From Ampullaceana balthica (taxonomy: Eukaryota > Mollusca > Gastropoda > Lymnaeidae), in assembly GCA_944989445.1 (NCBI GenBank), contig CALYLW010000732.1, forward strand, positions 310,001-374,000: DNA of 64,000 nucleotides, in the 5' to 3' direction. A program made the position numbers and the translations under genes. The notes beneath the pieces were generated by a model. That model saw nothing but the letters and a program-made list of their open reading frames with translations, had not been told where the DNA came from and did no database searches. Below, in pieces: positions 12,401 through 24,840 of the stretch. Each line of letters starts with the position of its first letter. Position 1 is the stretch's first letter.

Positions 12401-14035
12401 CCGCGGTGGTACAACAAGCTAAACCATCGTCTTTGGACTGCGTATACGGCCGCAGTATACCTAGTTAAAATATTGGCCTAGGTCCTAGGTACACCGCGGC
12501 TAAAAAAAAATGAGTCGATTTCACTATATTAGACTATAAGTGTGTAATTCCTATGCTAATACTTAACAGTGGTCCTCAAGTAATCAATATATGTATACAA
12601 ATTTGATGTCCAATGAATTATTAAGGTTGCGCCGTCAGAAACTTGATGGGTCCCAATTCAAGGATAATAAGATATAACTTTTAAAAAATCGATATTTAAT
12701 ATATTCGAAACTCGGTTAGGGATTTTGTTTTTAAAACCACATGAGGGTGCTTGCAAAAGGTGTTTTATTACTTTTATACTACGTGTTGATGTTGATTGTG
12801 TGTTTGTTTTCGTGATAAGTTCAGGCGACCCATTCCATGCACAAATTCCAGATGGCAACGAGAATTGGTATTGAGTTTGATTTTTCATACGGAAATGTGT
12901 TTCTAATTTTCTATCACCATCGCTATGAGTATGACCCCTATAGCCTATGTCTAATAAAAGGGTTGCATTAGTATTATATTATCTGTATGTCTTATAGAGA
13001 AGCTAATCTTTGTTTTGTTTTTCAACGTTGAGAACTTGTTTTCCACCCGACCCCTCCCCCATTATAATAATATAGGTAAATACCCCCATCCCCACAAATA
13101 CACACCAAAAGAAAAGAAAAACTAATTTCAATTTTTATGTTTAAAATGTGTATTCATTCAAAGATTTAAAAATTACACGATATTCAAATTTTTACCTAAT
13201 ACGTATGGGGCGAACAAAGTGATTTGAAATTTGTTCATTTTCAAATAGAAAATGCGGCTTTTAGGGGGGGGGGATCCGCAACAACTTTGTGAAGTCATAT
13301 TGAGGAGGAAAAAAAAAGGGGGGGGGGTCTTTGTTTTTATGACGACGTGTGACGAGGGGGTAAAAAATTGGCAAAAATCGTGTGACGTTTTTTATGGACA
13401 GTTTTTCACTGGATCGACAAGTAAGATGGCCTAAAGGCACGGGTTATAATTTTTTACAGGTAGACTGTAGTATTTAGTTTTAACTTTAAAAATTGTATTT
13501 GTTAAAATGATACTTGTAGAGAATGTTGTCAGTTTCCACAGCTCATACTTATAAATGCCTGAAAGAAGAAATAGTGGAGTTCCTCGTTGCCGTTGAATGG
13601 AGAAAGATAGGGGGGGGGGAGATATGAAGAGTCAAAGATGGTCGAGTATTGTTTTGTAGAACAACAAATTTGGGTTAATGGGAAATTTTATTTTCCCTTT
13701 TTAAATCTAAATACTTATAAATTTGAGTATTGGCAAGCAGTGCAAAAGTTGTGACAGTGGTGAAAGCACTAACACCCGAAAACTTTTAGGCCTGTTGTCA
13801 ACTGAGACAGAAGGAAATAACATATATTTATTGGCTACATCATGTATCATGCACATATTTAAATATATATTTTAGGATCCCTTACTAATCAACACTCAAG
13901 AGCTTAATTTCATGCCAAGGCAAGCGCAGCACATAGTAATTAATCGTTTTTCCCCCGTCAACATATTTCTTCAGCCCATGGTGGTATACGTAGGCCAAAG
14001 ACGATAGTTTTGCTAGGTACATCGCCGCGGTATAC
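12401..14035. repeat. Inverted repeat pair about 1.6 kb apart
   Basis: The left arm near 12401-12440 (ACCGCGGTGGTACAACAAGC, then ATCGTCTTTGGAC) matches the inverse of the right arm near 13992-14033, which contains CCAAAGACGATAGTTTTGCT and CGCCGCGGTATAC. Further CCTAGGTACACCGCGG boxes lie at 12485-12500. The arms could be the ends of a DNA transposon, but the interior shows no transposase and no target duplication is evident. The interior contains poly-G runs near 13265 and 13320. Confidence 0.4.
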
Positions 14036-15412
14036 GTAGTGCCGGTCTATTTTTTTTCGTTCCTTCTCCAGTCTCGCTACTTTTTAACAAATATAAAATG
14101 GGACACAACTGTGTATTTTAGTAGGTACATATGACCTCAAGGTTGTCTAACTTAACCCATTACGACTTAATAAAATTATTATAACGAAGATAAATTACTT
14201 GAATAAAATCGTAGTACTTACTACTCAGTATACTCTGAGTATACACAGCAAGCGTTATTTAAAACTGAGAAAGGTACAGAAAAAAAATCTGTAGGAATGT
14301 GGTAATTTCACCCTGGGTGAATGCAGAAACTTTTTTTCTTGAAATCATGAACGGCATTTTCACCGAAAAAAAAATAATTAAAAAAAAACCAACATAATTT
14401 AATTTTACAATCAATCATTACTTGTGTTAACCAGTGGCGTATTTAGCTATAGGGCAGGGGGGTCAGCTTGCCCCCCACGCCCCTGTTGGGTCTAAAATGG
14501 CGCCCCCATAAAGACGCCCTCGATGAACACTAAAAAAGTGTCTCTAGAAAAAAATATTGCCAACACGAAACTTCTAATCAACACCAAACTGCAATACGAC
14601 AATATTGGCGTGCTTAATTAATATCGTATTTCAAATGATGTAACTGTTATATCTGGTTTGATCAGTCAGGTGCGTCGCCAAGTGGAAAAGAATAGAGGAG
14701 TATTGAAATTGATGATATACGTGACATTGTTCTTAGCCAAACAAGGTTTGCCATTCAGAGGACACATAGAACATTCTTGCTATAGTAATGGTAGTTGTAG
14801 AAATACTGGAAATTTTTTTGAATTGTTATCTTTATTAGCCAAATATGATTCCACTTTGGACAGTCATCTAAAGTTTGATAGGAAAGATGAAGTTTATTTA
14901 AGCCATGATGTGCAACATTGATTTAAATTCAATCACTCATATCTGAATTATCGGCGACTATTGATAATAAAATTAAGTCTGCACAGTTCTTATCTTTAAT
15001 TATCGATTCAACCATTGATATATCTAGAATTGATCAGATGCCAGTTTCCTAACGTTCAGTTTTAAAATCAGGACATGTTGTTGATAGATTTATAGACTTT
15101 TATACTTTGGTCAACAGAAATGCTGCGGCATTTACTGAGAAGATTTTAACGGAACTACCAAAGCGAAACACTGATATCACACTCTGTCGAGGACAGGCAT
15201 ACGATGGCGCATCTGTGATGTCTGGAATTAAGAGTACCCTTCAAACTCAAATAAAGAAACTTTCACCCAATGCCAGCTATGTTCAATGTTGTGCGCATGT
15301 TTTGAATTTGATTACTATCGAAGCAATGTCTGTAAACAGTGATGTACAGTTGTTTTTCGGCACAGCTGAAAAGTTGTATGCATTCCTTAGGTTTACCACG
15401 TCTTGAACTTGA

Positions 15413-15676
15413 ACTATCCCTTAACCCATTGTTGGGTCGTTGGGGCACCATCGTGAACTGCTCACTAACACACGCCATTTGTCACGGTCCTGTGCTGCCC
15501 TTTGAGAGTCGCTGAATGACAGGCCGGTCCACTCTCTGATATCGTCCTCCCATCTCTTCTTTTGTCTGCCTCTTTTCCTTCCTCCCTGGACTGTGCCTTG
15601 TAATATGGTTTTTGCGAGACCTCCAGTTCTTGTCACGTGTCCGTACCATCGTAATTTCCTCTTCTCCTTCACGTCT
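15413..15676 (-). mobile_element. LINE 3' fragment (C-terminus of reverse transcriptase ORF)
   Basis: On the minus strand this reads KRKLRWYGHVTRTGGLAKT, then GRKRGRQKKRWEDDIREWTG. This is the widespread RWYGHVTR...GRPKKRW tail of non-LTR retrotransposon polyproteins. It is inserted between the catalytic and middle parts of the hAT transposase. Heavily 5'-truncated. Confidence 0.75.
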
Positions 15677-16409
15677 ACATACTCTTAAAAAACATCAGAA
15701 ATCTCAATATGAATCAACAGTATATACTCTGAAACGACTTTCTGATACAAGATGGGCAACGCCGTAAGCATGCAGTTGATTCAGTTGTTGGATAATTCTC
15801 GGTTATTCTAGCCGCACTTGAAGATATAAATTCAGAGGAATCAACAGAATACAAAGGAAGTGTCAGAGCAGAAGCTATGGGATTATCTGTTTTAATAACA
15901 AAATATTCTTTTGTTTTTCTGGTGCTATTTGTACAAAAGTTGTTAGATAATATCTTCGTGTTATTAAACTACTTACAACCCAAGGGCATTGACATTGCAT
16001 TTGCAAAACAATTGATCGATGTTGGAAGAAATAAGTTTGTTAAAATGAGAAGCGACGAAGCTTTTGAAATTCTGAATTTAGATGTCTAATAATTTATTAA
16101 CGAAAACTGTTCCAAACTAGATGTTAAAACATAAATTAAAAGAATTGCAAAAAAGAAAGTATGGCAGGCGAACTTAGCAGAGATTAAAGGGCTGATGATC
16201 CAACTACACGCTTTAAATCTGAAACTTCACTATCTTGGATACACTTGTAACACAAATAGATGATCGATTTAATGACTTTTGGAGCACCGTTACTTATTTC
16301 TAGTGTATTGATCCATCACAAATGTGGGAAGAAAGTTAAGATTCTTTTCGAAGTTTATGCGAAGTTTACAAACACGACATTAACCTCGAAGAAGCCTTTT
16401 CTACAATAC

Positions 16410-16757
16410 TAAGGAGTGAGATACCCCGATAGCTGTTGCAGTAACTTCTATCGCCCTTGTTCTTATAAAGTTTCACTGTATTCGCATCCTTTAGGTCCTG
16501 TGGGATGTAGCCCTGTTCCCAGCAGAGGGTCAGAAGCTCGTGCAAAGGTTGGAGTAAAGTTGTATTGCCACTCTTTAGAGCTTCTGGTGGTATGCCATCA
16601 TTCCCAGGGGCTTTTCCACAAGCTAGGCTGTCAATTGCTTTTCACAGCTCTTCCTGTGTGGGTACGACATCAATTTCTTCGATGGGTGGCATAGCAAGGA
16701 TGTCATCTAGTACGGTGCTGGAGACTGTGGTAACTGTTGCATACAGTACCAGATAAT
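16410..16757 (-). mobile_element. LINE reverse-transcriptase fragment
   Basis: On the minus strand this reads CGKAPGNDGIPPEALKSG and later LYKNKGDRSYCNSYRGISLL. These are the early fingers and palm motifs of a non-LTR reverse transcriptase. One in-frame stop is visible upstream of CGKAPG. It has no 3' end of its own and lies between two hAT transposase segments. It has the same orientation as the fragment at 15413 and falls upstream of it in LINE order. Confidence 0.8.
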
Positions 16758-17085
16758 GCTCAACCCACTATCTAGTGAACTACAAATTAAAGAGGTTCTA
16801 CCATTCTTGACTGAAAAACAAATGGCATCAGGTCTCCCTTAATTTGTCCATACTCTATAAAATTTACTTGACTATTCCTGTTAGCAGTGCTACTGCTGAA
16901 AGAAGTTTCAGTAGATTGAAAATCATCAAAAATTATTTGTGCTTAACAATGGCAAATGAACGTCTGTCTGAATTGGCATTAACTTCAATTGAACGTGATC
17001 TAGCTGCAAACGTTGACTTTGAATCAACGATAAATCGTTTTGCTTCAATGAAATCACGTAGAAAGCAATTTATATAGGGCTAAGG

Positions 17086-18638
17086 CAGGGGTGCGCAACC
17101 TTTGGGCTGTTGACGGCCGCATAAACAAAAATTACTTTTGCTACGGCCTCCAAAAATTTTTAACTGAAAAACGAAACGGTCACTATAAAAAATTTACCTC
17201 TCGTAATAGTCAACGCGAGATATTAATGACAAAATCATAAATCATAATGTATTGTACACAGTGCTTAATTACAAACAAAAACAATTCCATCGATATTCTC
17301 TTATATTTCTACATTATTGAACATGGTCATGTAAACCTAACATTATGTCAAACACGTAAAACATGAGTATATTGTTAGGTGGCATTAGTACACTGAGAAC
17401 ACAATAATTGAATAAGTGATAAGCTGCTTCACTAACACTTTCCATGTAACTTAGCAGTCCAGAGTCCAGAAATTAGTGGCTGCCTTGCTCTTGGATGTTT
17501 GCCGAGAGTCGCGCAAAGTCCTGGCACTTGCTGGAGATCATCATTTGTATTCCTAACGCCAGATTGGTGTCCACCAGTCGGGTTCGATATTTGTTCTTGA
17601 GATATTTCATTCGTGAAAATGATGCTTCGCACATGTAAGTGCTTCCAAACAGCACTACAGTGTTTCTTGCTATTTCGTGATACTCCACAGCTATTTTCCA
17701 TGTCTCCAGTATATCGTTTTTGTCCTCGAATTTCTTTATAAGCTGCGCGTTATTTTTTAGTTCGATCAGTTGGACATCCAACGGCGCACTAACCAAATGT
17801 GGAGAAGCAACGAGTCTCATATTTTCTGAGCTCTTGTCGAAATCCTGAAAACGTTCTGCGAATTCCAACAACAGCACTTCGAGGACGCCTGAAAAGGATG
17901 TAGCCGGATTTCATCTTTTCTTATTTCATGGCTCTCGATTAGAGCGGTGAGTTGCGGGAAATCATAGAGATTGAGCTGTTGGATATGACTTTGTAGTAGA
18001 AGACATTTATCACAGAAATCCTGTACTCTTCTGTGCATGAGGCAAACTGTTGTTCCTTTGCTTTGTCTAGCTCTATAACCATGATAAAATTAATCGTTTT
18101 CATTAAACGCTTTTATACTGTTATGTTTATTCACTGCTATGTCGAGAATATGTCTGGATTTCTGGTGCAGCTGCCAGCTAAGAGTGATACTTGAACACAG
18201 GCCTCTGGGTATTTGCGTGTACTGTAGCAGCTACTGAAGTTGACCGAAGGGTTACACGGTTACACAGCGCAAGCACAATACCGCGAATGAGCGCATCACA
18301 GGTTTCGGGCGTGCTTCAATATTAGGCTGCTAAACTTCTCTGCCTGCCCTCATTAGCTAAAGCTGCAGCCTAACACCAGAGCGGCAAGAGCCACTTCAAT
18401 GTCAATGAGCGCTAAACACTGCAGCTAACGCTACAGCTGCCGGAGTCGTAATTTGTTTCGCAATAACTAGTGCTTAAGGGTGTAAATGAATATTCAATAT
18501 TGCATTTACAACTTTACATAATATATTGCCCAATTGCAAATATTTGACGGCCGCAGGTTATTATAATTTAATCAGATTGCCACGGCCGCACATTTTCGTG
18601 CCCACGCGCATCGGCCCAGCGCAGGTTGCGCACCCCTG
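17086..18638 (-). mobile_element. hAT element, 1,553 bp, TSD GGCTAAGG
   Basis: The terminal inverted repeats CAGGGGTGCGCAACCTTT and AGGTTGCGCACCCCTG are intact. The 8-bp target duplication GGCTAAGG is perfect (17078-17085 and 18639-18646). It landed immediately 3' of the stop codon of the older hAT transposase relic. It carries only the C-terminal half of a transposase on the minus strand, so it is an internally deleted derivative. Confidence 0.92.
17473..18038 (-). pseudogene. Truncated hAT transposase C-terminal half (GTF2IRD2/ZBED-like)
   Basis: Two overlapping minus-strand frames (18038-17817, then 17877-17473) carry QDFCDKCLLLQSHIQQLN and FAERFQDFDKSSENMRLV, followed by STYMCEASFSRMKYLKNKYR. 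The last is the hATC dimerisation motif as seen in GTF2IRD2-like and ZBED-like domesticated and active hAT proteins. A frameshift lies near 17870-17890. The N-terminal zinc finger and most of the catalytic core are missing. Confidence 0.8.
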
Positions 18639-18646
18639 GGCTAAGG

Positions 18647-19052
18647 GCTCTATATAAATTCGCATAAACTAAGTTTCTTTCATAGATCAATAAATGTTCT
18701 ATTGAAATAAATTTACGTTACTATTTTGAAGACATATCTGTTTATATTGTTGATTCTGTTTGACTTGTTCGATGATTTAGAAAATTTAATAAATTAGTAG
18801 GCTAATAATTAGTATTTACACAATGCTCAGATATTAGTAAATTCCCTTTTCCGGTAGGGATTTGAAGATTACGTTAAAATATTAGGATTTAGTGGTATCT
18901 GTTCTAGTGCGGGGAGGGGGGGGCAGTGGTTAACCACTAAGACTTTAGGATTAAAGGCGCAATTCAAAGAGCGGGAGGTGCAGAATAAATATAAAATTAT
19001 ACATGAATTAGTATTTTCGCTGTATATATGCTGAGTTTTCAGTCTTACGTTT
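18647..19052. other. AT-rich spacer after the hAT block
   Basis: May contain the 3' end of the older hAT element, but I could not identify its right terminal repeat. A poly-G tract lies at 18913-18921. Confidence 0.35.
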
Positions 19053-19702
<650 letters not shown>

Positions 19703-19738
19703 ATAGTCAAAAACTTTGTTTTTACGGGGTTGTTTATT

Positions 19739-20153
19739 AAATCCCGTATATTAACTTCACCGTCTTGTCTCTCTGTGTGTTTGTGATCTCTTGGTCGGTC
19801 GGGCGGAAAAACAAAAGTAAAAAATGATCCACTTCCCATGATTTTATCCAGCTGAAATTTTGCACATAGACTAATGTCACATAACAATGCATTGTATCAA
19901 AATTTCAGTTCGACCGAAAGTACCGTAATTAAATTAATGAATTTTTAGTTTATCTCTACGTATCTCTATGAAGACGTCTGCTATAGTTGACCTCCAGGGT
20001 TCACTGCATTTCACTCCAGCCATCGTTGACGACATCCCCTTGTCTTACAGCAAAGGGAGTTCAGTCACGTTCAGTCTGTAAATGTTTGTCGCGCGGTGCG
20101 TATTATATTGAACAGAATCAATACTTTTAGTTCTGTCTCATATATAAGGGATT
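19739..20153 (+). mobile_element. Family R repeat copy
   Basis: Head-to-tail with the copy at 19053, separated by about 36 bases. It begins AAATCCCGTATATTAACTTC and ends CATATATAAGGGATTT, with all internal landmarks present. Confidence 0.8.
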
Positions 20154-20233
20154 TGTATTTTTTCCGCATTGTTTAATTCTTCTTTAAAAACCTATCACCG
20201 CCTGTCGCCAAGCCAGCACCGTCCTAGTTTAAT

Positions 20234-20449
20234 CAGATGCGTCACTAGGGTTGGCGTCACCCAGTGTGGTATATAGCTCAAGGGGTCAACCACTCATGAC
20301 TCACGACTTACCCCAAAAGACCTCCTTCGAGTCTGCCAGTGCCAAATAACGGAAACATACATAATTCTACATTTTGGTGTCCCCCCTTGTGATGATGTCA
20401 CCCGGTGCGGCCCGCAACCCCCACACCACTCTAGTACCGCCCACCTCTG
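20234..20449 (+). mobile_element. hAT-like MITE, CAGAGGCGTCACTAGGG family, forward copy
   Basis: The left end CAGATGCGTCACTAGGGTTG is followed by GCGTCACCCAGTG, as in the intact copy at 56403-56574. The right end is diverged (CCACCTCTG). The flanking 8-mers do not match well. Confidence 0.6.
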
Positions 20450-20808
20450 GGTGTAACGCCACTGTTTTCACCTCCGCTGAGAGCCAAGTCATTTGAAAAG
20501 AATCTGGCGTTGACGAGTATCATGCTACTTAGAGATGAGCAGCCTCTCGAAAATAAAGTTGGTAAGGCGATAATGCTCCCCTCGTTAAGTATGTTTGGAG
20601 AAATCTCAACCAAATAAGGGCGAACGAACTTTCTGCGAATCAGCTGTTGAAAGGCTCTTCAGGTGATCCGAGGGGACACGACGACACGATAACAGGAGTG
20701 GGGCTGGCGTAAGGTCAATGATACGACGGCCTAGTCTAGTCCTACGCCTTAAAGTACAACAGTGCAGCGGTTCTCATATTCAGTGGCGTTTGGAAAAGAG
20801 GGATGAAC

Positions 20809-21008
20809 CAGACGCGTCACTAGAGGGTGCGGAGGGGAGAGGGCCGCAACGGTTGACACCATCACAAGGGGTGACAACAAAGGGTAACATTATGTATGTT
20901 CCCGTTATTTGGCACTGGTAGACTCGAATGAGGTCTATAGGGTAAGTCGTTAGGGGGTGACACCATGAGCTACCGCACAGGGTGACACCAACCCTAGTGA
21001 CGCCTCTG
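20809..21008 (-). mobile_element. hAT-like MITE, CAGAGGCGTCACTAGGG family, inverted copy
   Basis: The right end ACCAACCCTAGTGACGCCTC-TG is the inverse of the family's left end. The left end reads CAGACGCGTCACTAGAGG. It faces the copy at 20234, so the two form an inverted pair about 360 bases apart. Confidence 0.65.
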
Positions 21009-22699
21009 AGGCGAACGCAAATGATTTATGTCATTTTTTTAGTTGTTGTGGGGTGGATGCGGGATGTCACAAATATGTCGATGTCTGTTGATTCTATTTA
21101 TAAAGGTATCCAAACTTTGCTTTTGTTTTCGGCAACTAAATTCGGGACGGCAAATTAAATTTTGTGGCTCTGCTGTTTTATGACGCTGTGTAGCGGCATT
21201 AATTTGTTAACGTTTGGAAGGTCATTTCCCTACGGGGATCTTTCATGCCATCTCTCTATTCGAGTTACTACAGGAAATTTCCTTTACAAACGCTTGATCA
21301 TTAACAATATTCGCCTAGTAGTCATTAGAGTTCACAACTAAAAAAAAATAATAATAATTTAAATATCTAAAAGATCAAATTCAGATTATTTTTTGCACAC
21401 ATTTTGTGCCATTTTGAAATAATTTAATCACCTCAAAGCCTGTTTCAGGTCATCAAATAAATTAAATCTGCAGGCCACTATCTAATTTGTAAAAATGTAC
21501 ACTCAAATTAATTTTGAAATAACTTTAAAACAGGTAATGAAAGAATACTTTTTTAATGGGAAAAGGGATTTTTAAAAAATCAAAATTTAAATTACAGGAA
21601 CAAATAGTTTCGTTTGAATAGTTTCAGGGGATTTCAAATAAGTGTGTGTGTGTGCCCGCTTGTTCCTCCGCTACATGCACAAGATTAGGACACTCGAAGA
21701 ATGAATCTCGAGCTATTTCCCCTAAAATGCCACTCACAAGTCACAACCCCCTTGATATTATCCCATACGAAAGTATTGCCTACCTTCAGTGACAGCTAGA
21801 TCATTAACACCGTATAAAACCGTAAATGAGTTAGTTTGCCGGTCCAACGATGCACGATGCGCTTTCTTAAATTCTGTGCTCCTCCAGAAATCGAACGTTT
21901 TATAAAGTCTTGAACTCTCATCGCTGCATCCTTTTATAGACTCCTTGGATATTAAGTTGTGTTTACTCAAATGATAAACATTTATTGAAACAAATGAGTA
22001 CATTAAAATTTATGATATATTTTGAAACCCTGCGTTTGACCTTAACATTTTTAAAAATAAAAAAACGACCCTACTAAATTACACCGGCGGAGTGAAAGTG
22101 GGGAAATAAAAGGGTGGCGATGGTGGTGACGGTGCGGTAGAGGCCACAGGTAACTAGCGCCGATGTATGTAATGTCCCTGTTTGATACAGGAGGTAAACG
22201 AGAAATCGGCCATGATTTCGCCGTCTTGATACCGAAATGATTTAACTCCACTCTTAAATGAAACAATAAACAGTATTCTTTATTTAGAGAGAGAAGCGAC
22301 GTGATAGTAAATCAACAAGGCACAGTCATTAACAGTGAAAACACAGACAAGCAACTTTCAGCATGGTCCTAATAACACAAACTTTTGCGCAGGATAGTAA
22401 CTATAATCAACATTTGCAGAAATTCACCTGAGGTCGAGTACTGGCATTAGAATGTTCATATTTAGTTTTTAAGGACAAAGAGGGGAGAGCTGCAAATGAG
22501 AAAACCTGACATGGTGTTATGTGGGTTATATGCTGTTTGTTACTTCTTTTCAGATACCACGTTATAGCCTAGACATAGTTATACTATAGACAAGGGAGTC
22601 TGCATGAATGTTCTCGGATCGGGGTGGGGGATGGGTGGGTAGATGCTGATAAACGAATTCGGGCATTCTTTATTCACAATACACATATAGGTGAGGTAA
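21009..22699. other. AT-rich intergenic DNA, no gene recognised
   Basis: I found no exon, RNA gene or transposon ends that I could support. Confidence 0.4.
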
Positions 22700-22705
22700 A
22701 GTATC

Positions 22706-22970
22706 CATGGATACTTGGGTGGAGAGATATATTATGTGTGAGGTGGATAGTTGGGTGGAGAGTACATTTATGTGTGACGTGGATAGTTGGGCGGAGAGTG
22801 CATTTATGTGTGACGTGGATAGTTGGCGGAGGATAGTTGGGTGGAGAGTACATTTATGTGTGACGTGGATAGTTGGGCGGAGAGTGCATTTATGTGTGAC
22901 GTGGATAGTTGGGCGGAGAGTGCATTTATGTGTGACGTGGATAGTTGGGCGGAGAGTGCATTTATGTGGG
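22706..22970. repeat. 36-bp minisatellite, about 7 units
   Basis: Units read GTGGATAGTTGGGTGGAGAG, TACATTTATGTGTGAC, with starts at 22743, 22779, 22815, 22865, 22901 and 22937. One junction near 22826-22843 carries an extra partial unit. Confidence 0.9.
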
Positions 22971-23168
22971 TGGAAAGTTGTGCGATATGAATATGTGGAT
23001 GGAAAGTTGTGTGATATGAATATGTGGGTGGAAAGTTGTGCAATATGAATATGTGGGTGAAAAGTTGTGCGATATGAATATGTGGGTGGAAAGTTGTGCG
23101 ATATGAATATGTGGGTGGAAAGTTGTGCAATATGAATATGTGGGTGGAAAGTTGTGCAATAGGAATAT
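22967..23168. repeat. 29-bp minisatellite, about 7 units
   Basis: Units read GTGGGTGGAAAGTTGTGCGA, TATGAATAT. It follows directly from the 36-bp array and shares its GTGG...GGGTGGA core, so the two arrays probably have a common origin. A remnant unit reappears at 23380-23420 beyond the SINE. Confidence 0.9.
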
Positions 23169-23170
23169 TT

Positions 23171-23373
23171 AAGTCCCATAACTCGAAGGTCGTAAGGGAT
23201 CCCTAATGTTTCCATTAGAGCTTACTCGGGTGTTGGGTGCCCCAATTCTCATCCAGGGGTCAGCGAAGGACTTTCTTAGCGTATCATTTATAGTGTGGCT
23301 TTGCTTGGGCTCGATCCCACGCCCCTCAGCTTTGTGAGGCGAGCTCACTACTGACTTCGCTATCCAGCCGCTT
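23171..23373 (-). mobile_element. tRNA-derived SINE, family S2
   Basis: On the minus strand the head reads GGATAGCGAAGTCAGTAG and GTGGGATCGAGCCCAAG, which match pol III boxes A and B. The body matches the copy at 53709-53930. It sits inside the 29/36-bp minisatellite, with array sequence on both sides. Confidence 0.75.
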
Positions 23374-23703
23374 ATTGTGTGAGGCGGATAGTTGGGTGGA
23401 AAGTTGTGCAATATAAATAGATTAAGTTGGAGGGGTGGGGGGGGGTGGGAAGTATGTGCAATACGAAAAAAAAGCAGTGGTTGCGGGGTCGGAATCGGTT
23501 TTCGAGAAAGTTTATCAAACTGAGATCAATTTATTTTAATATCTTGTGACTCTTACTGCATGCTCAAATAGTGTTGTAAAAGGTTGTTTTTTTTAAACGA
23601 AATTTTAAAATATCGTAGTATTTTAAAATAAATAATAAACCCTTTGATACGGGTTTTTTTATGGTATATTTAACTCACCAGTTGTGACATGCATTTTGTG
23701 GCG

Positions 23704-23868
23704 CAGAGGCGTAACTGGGTTTTTGACACCCTTGGCTAATTTAAATTTGGCGCCCTTTATTTAAATAAAAATGTTAAAATTAGACATTTAGCTGCGCCCC
23801 TTTGAACTGGCCCAGGCCGACGCCCTTGGCAACTGCCCCAATGCAAAGCCGTTGTTACGCCACTGTTG
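23704..23868 (+). mobile_element. hAT MITE, GGCGCCCTTGGC family (short form)
   Basis: The left end CAGAGGCGTAACTGGGTTTT and right end GTTGTTACGCCACTG match the termini of the two long elements at 41986 and 58796. At only 165 bp it holds just the terminal parts. The flanking 8-mers (TTGTGGCG and TTGCGATG) match at five of eight positions. Confidence 0.7.
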
Positions 23869-23869
23869 C

Positions 23870-24840
23870 GATGATTTTATTTTAGCCACCTGTATATTGG
23901 ATTTTATTGTTTAATGACGTCATTCAACTCGTCCTTACAGATGATAAATTGGCGTTTTAAGTTTAAGAAACAAAAAAGATTATTATTAAAAGCATTTTAT
24001 ATCTAGCCGAAGCATTTTGCCACGCGTTTATCCAATGGGTCCAATGGGGTCATACAACGGATTCTACCGAGTTGTTTTTTTTCCCTTCTTTTTTTTTAAA
24101 TTATTTTTTATATTTTTTTTACAATAATGTAATGTTCCCAAATTTTATTTTTAAGCGAACTATTTCTTTTTTAACAAGATTATACATCAACAAAAACATC
24201 TTATTTGTGTCGAAATGGCTTATTGATTTCAGACGATCAAAGAAAGGGGAGGATATTAATCTAAGACTCGTTCAGTGTTGTCCCCTCTGATTTACAACTG
24301 TTTACACCGGCGCAAGAAGCGCACAAGGGATCTCTATATAAATTGTTTTTGGTCGAGGTCATTCTTGTCAAAATAAAATATTAATAATAAAGGCGGGATT
24401 TCCTGCATGCGTGTTGACAACGTTGACAATTTTTGTTTTGTTTATCCCCATCTTTCTCTCCACGAATGTCAAAAGGTCAACTCCCGGGCAGGACGCGAGT
24501 GCCAGAAATTGAGCAACACAGGCTAAGCCATAATAAATGAAGTGGACACTAAATTTTATAATCTATAATATCCCTTGACCCCAGTGTCGAAAAACAATAA
24601 CACAGAGGGCTTCAGTCATAGCGCATCTCCCCCCACCCCAGCCCCCTCCCCCCAACTGGCTGAAACACAAATACGATTCCCCATGATCGTAGTATGACTT
24701 TCAAATCTTTACGTTTTGTCAGGTTAATGTCCAAAGGGTAAAAATCAACAACAGCCACAACGGTTCTTTCGCCTTGAAATGGATTTTTTCCTTATTTCGT
24801 TGGTTTCAGTTTTTAGGGTTATCTTCTTTTCTTATCTTAT
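23870..24840. other. AT-rich intergenic DNA, no gene recognised
   Basis: T-rich tracts occur at 24074-24120 and C-rich runs at 24628-24652. No supported exon. Confidence 0.4.

Larger units (their letters stand above)
14432..17077 (+). pseudogene. Broken hAT transposase gene (DUF4371/hATC type)
   Basis: The probable 5' terminus CAGTGGCGTATTTAGCTATA is at 14432. Transposase homology is scattered over three frames. An N-terminal DUF4371-like part (14658-14921) carries LFLAKQGLPFRGH and FFELLSLLAKYDS. The catalytic-core part (15107-15406) carries CRGQAYDGASVMSG and YVQCCAHVLNL. RLSDTRWAT lies near 15740 and a further segment at 15877-16089. The C-terminal hATC dimerisation part (16844-17077) carries PVSSATAERSFSRLKIIKN and a natural TAG stop. 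Stops and frameshifts separate the parts, and two LINE fragments interrupt them. It is not functional. Confidence 0.85.

Noticed and set aside
22670..23215. Histidine- and threonine-rich minus-strand frames up to 181 codons
   Set aside because: They cover the 36-bp and 29-bp minisatellites. Several frames are open together and no conserved domain is present.
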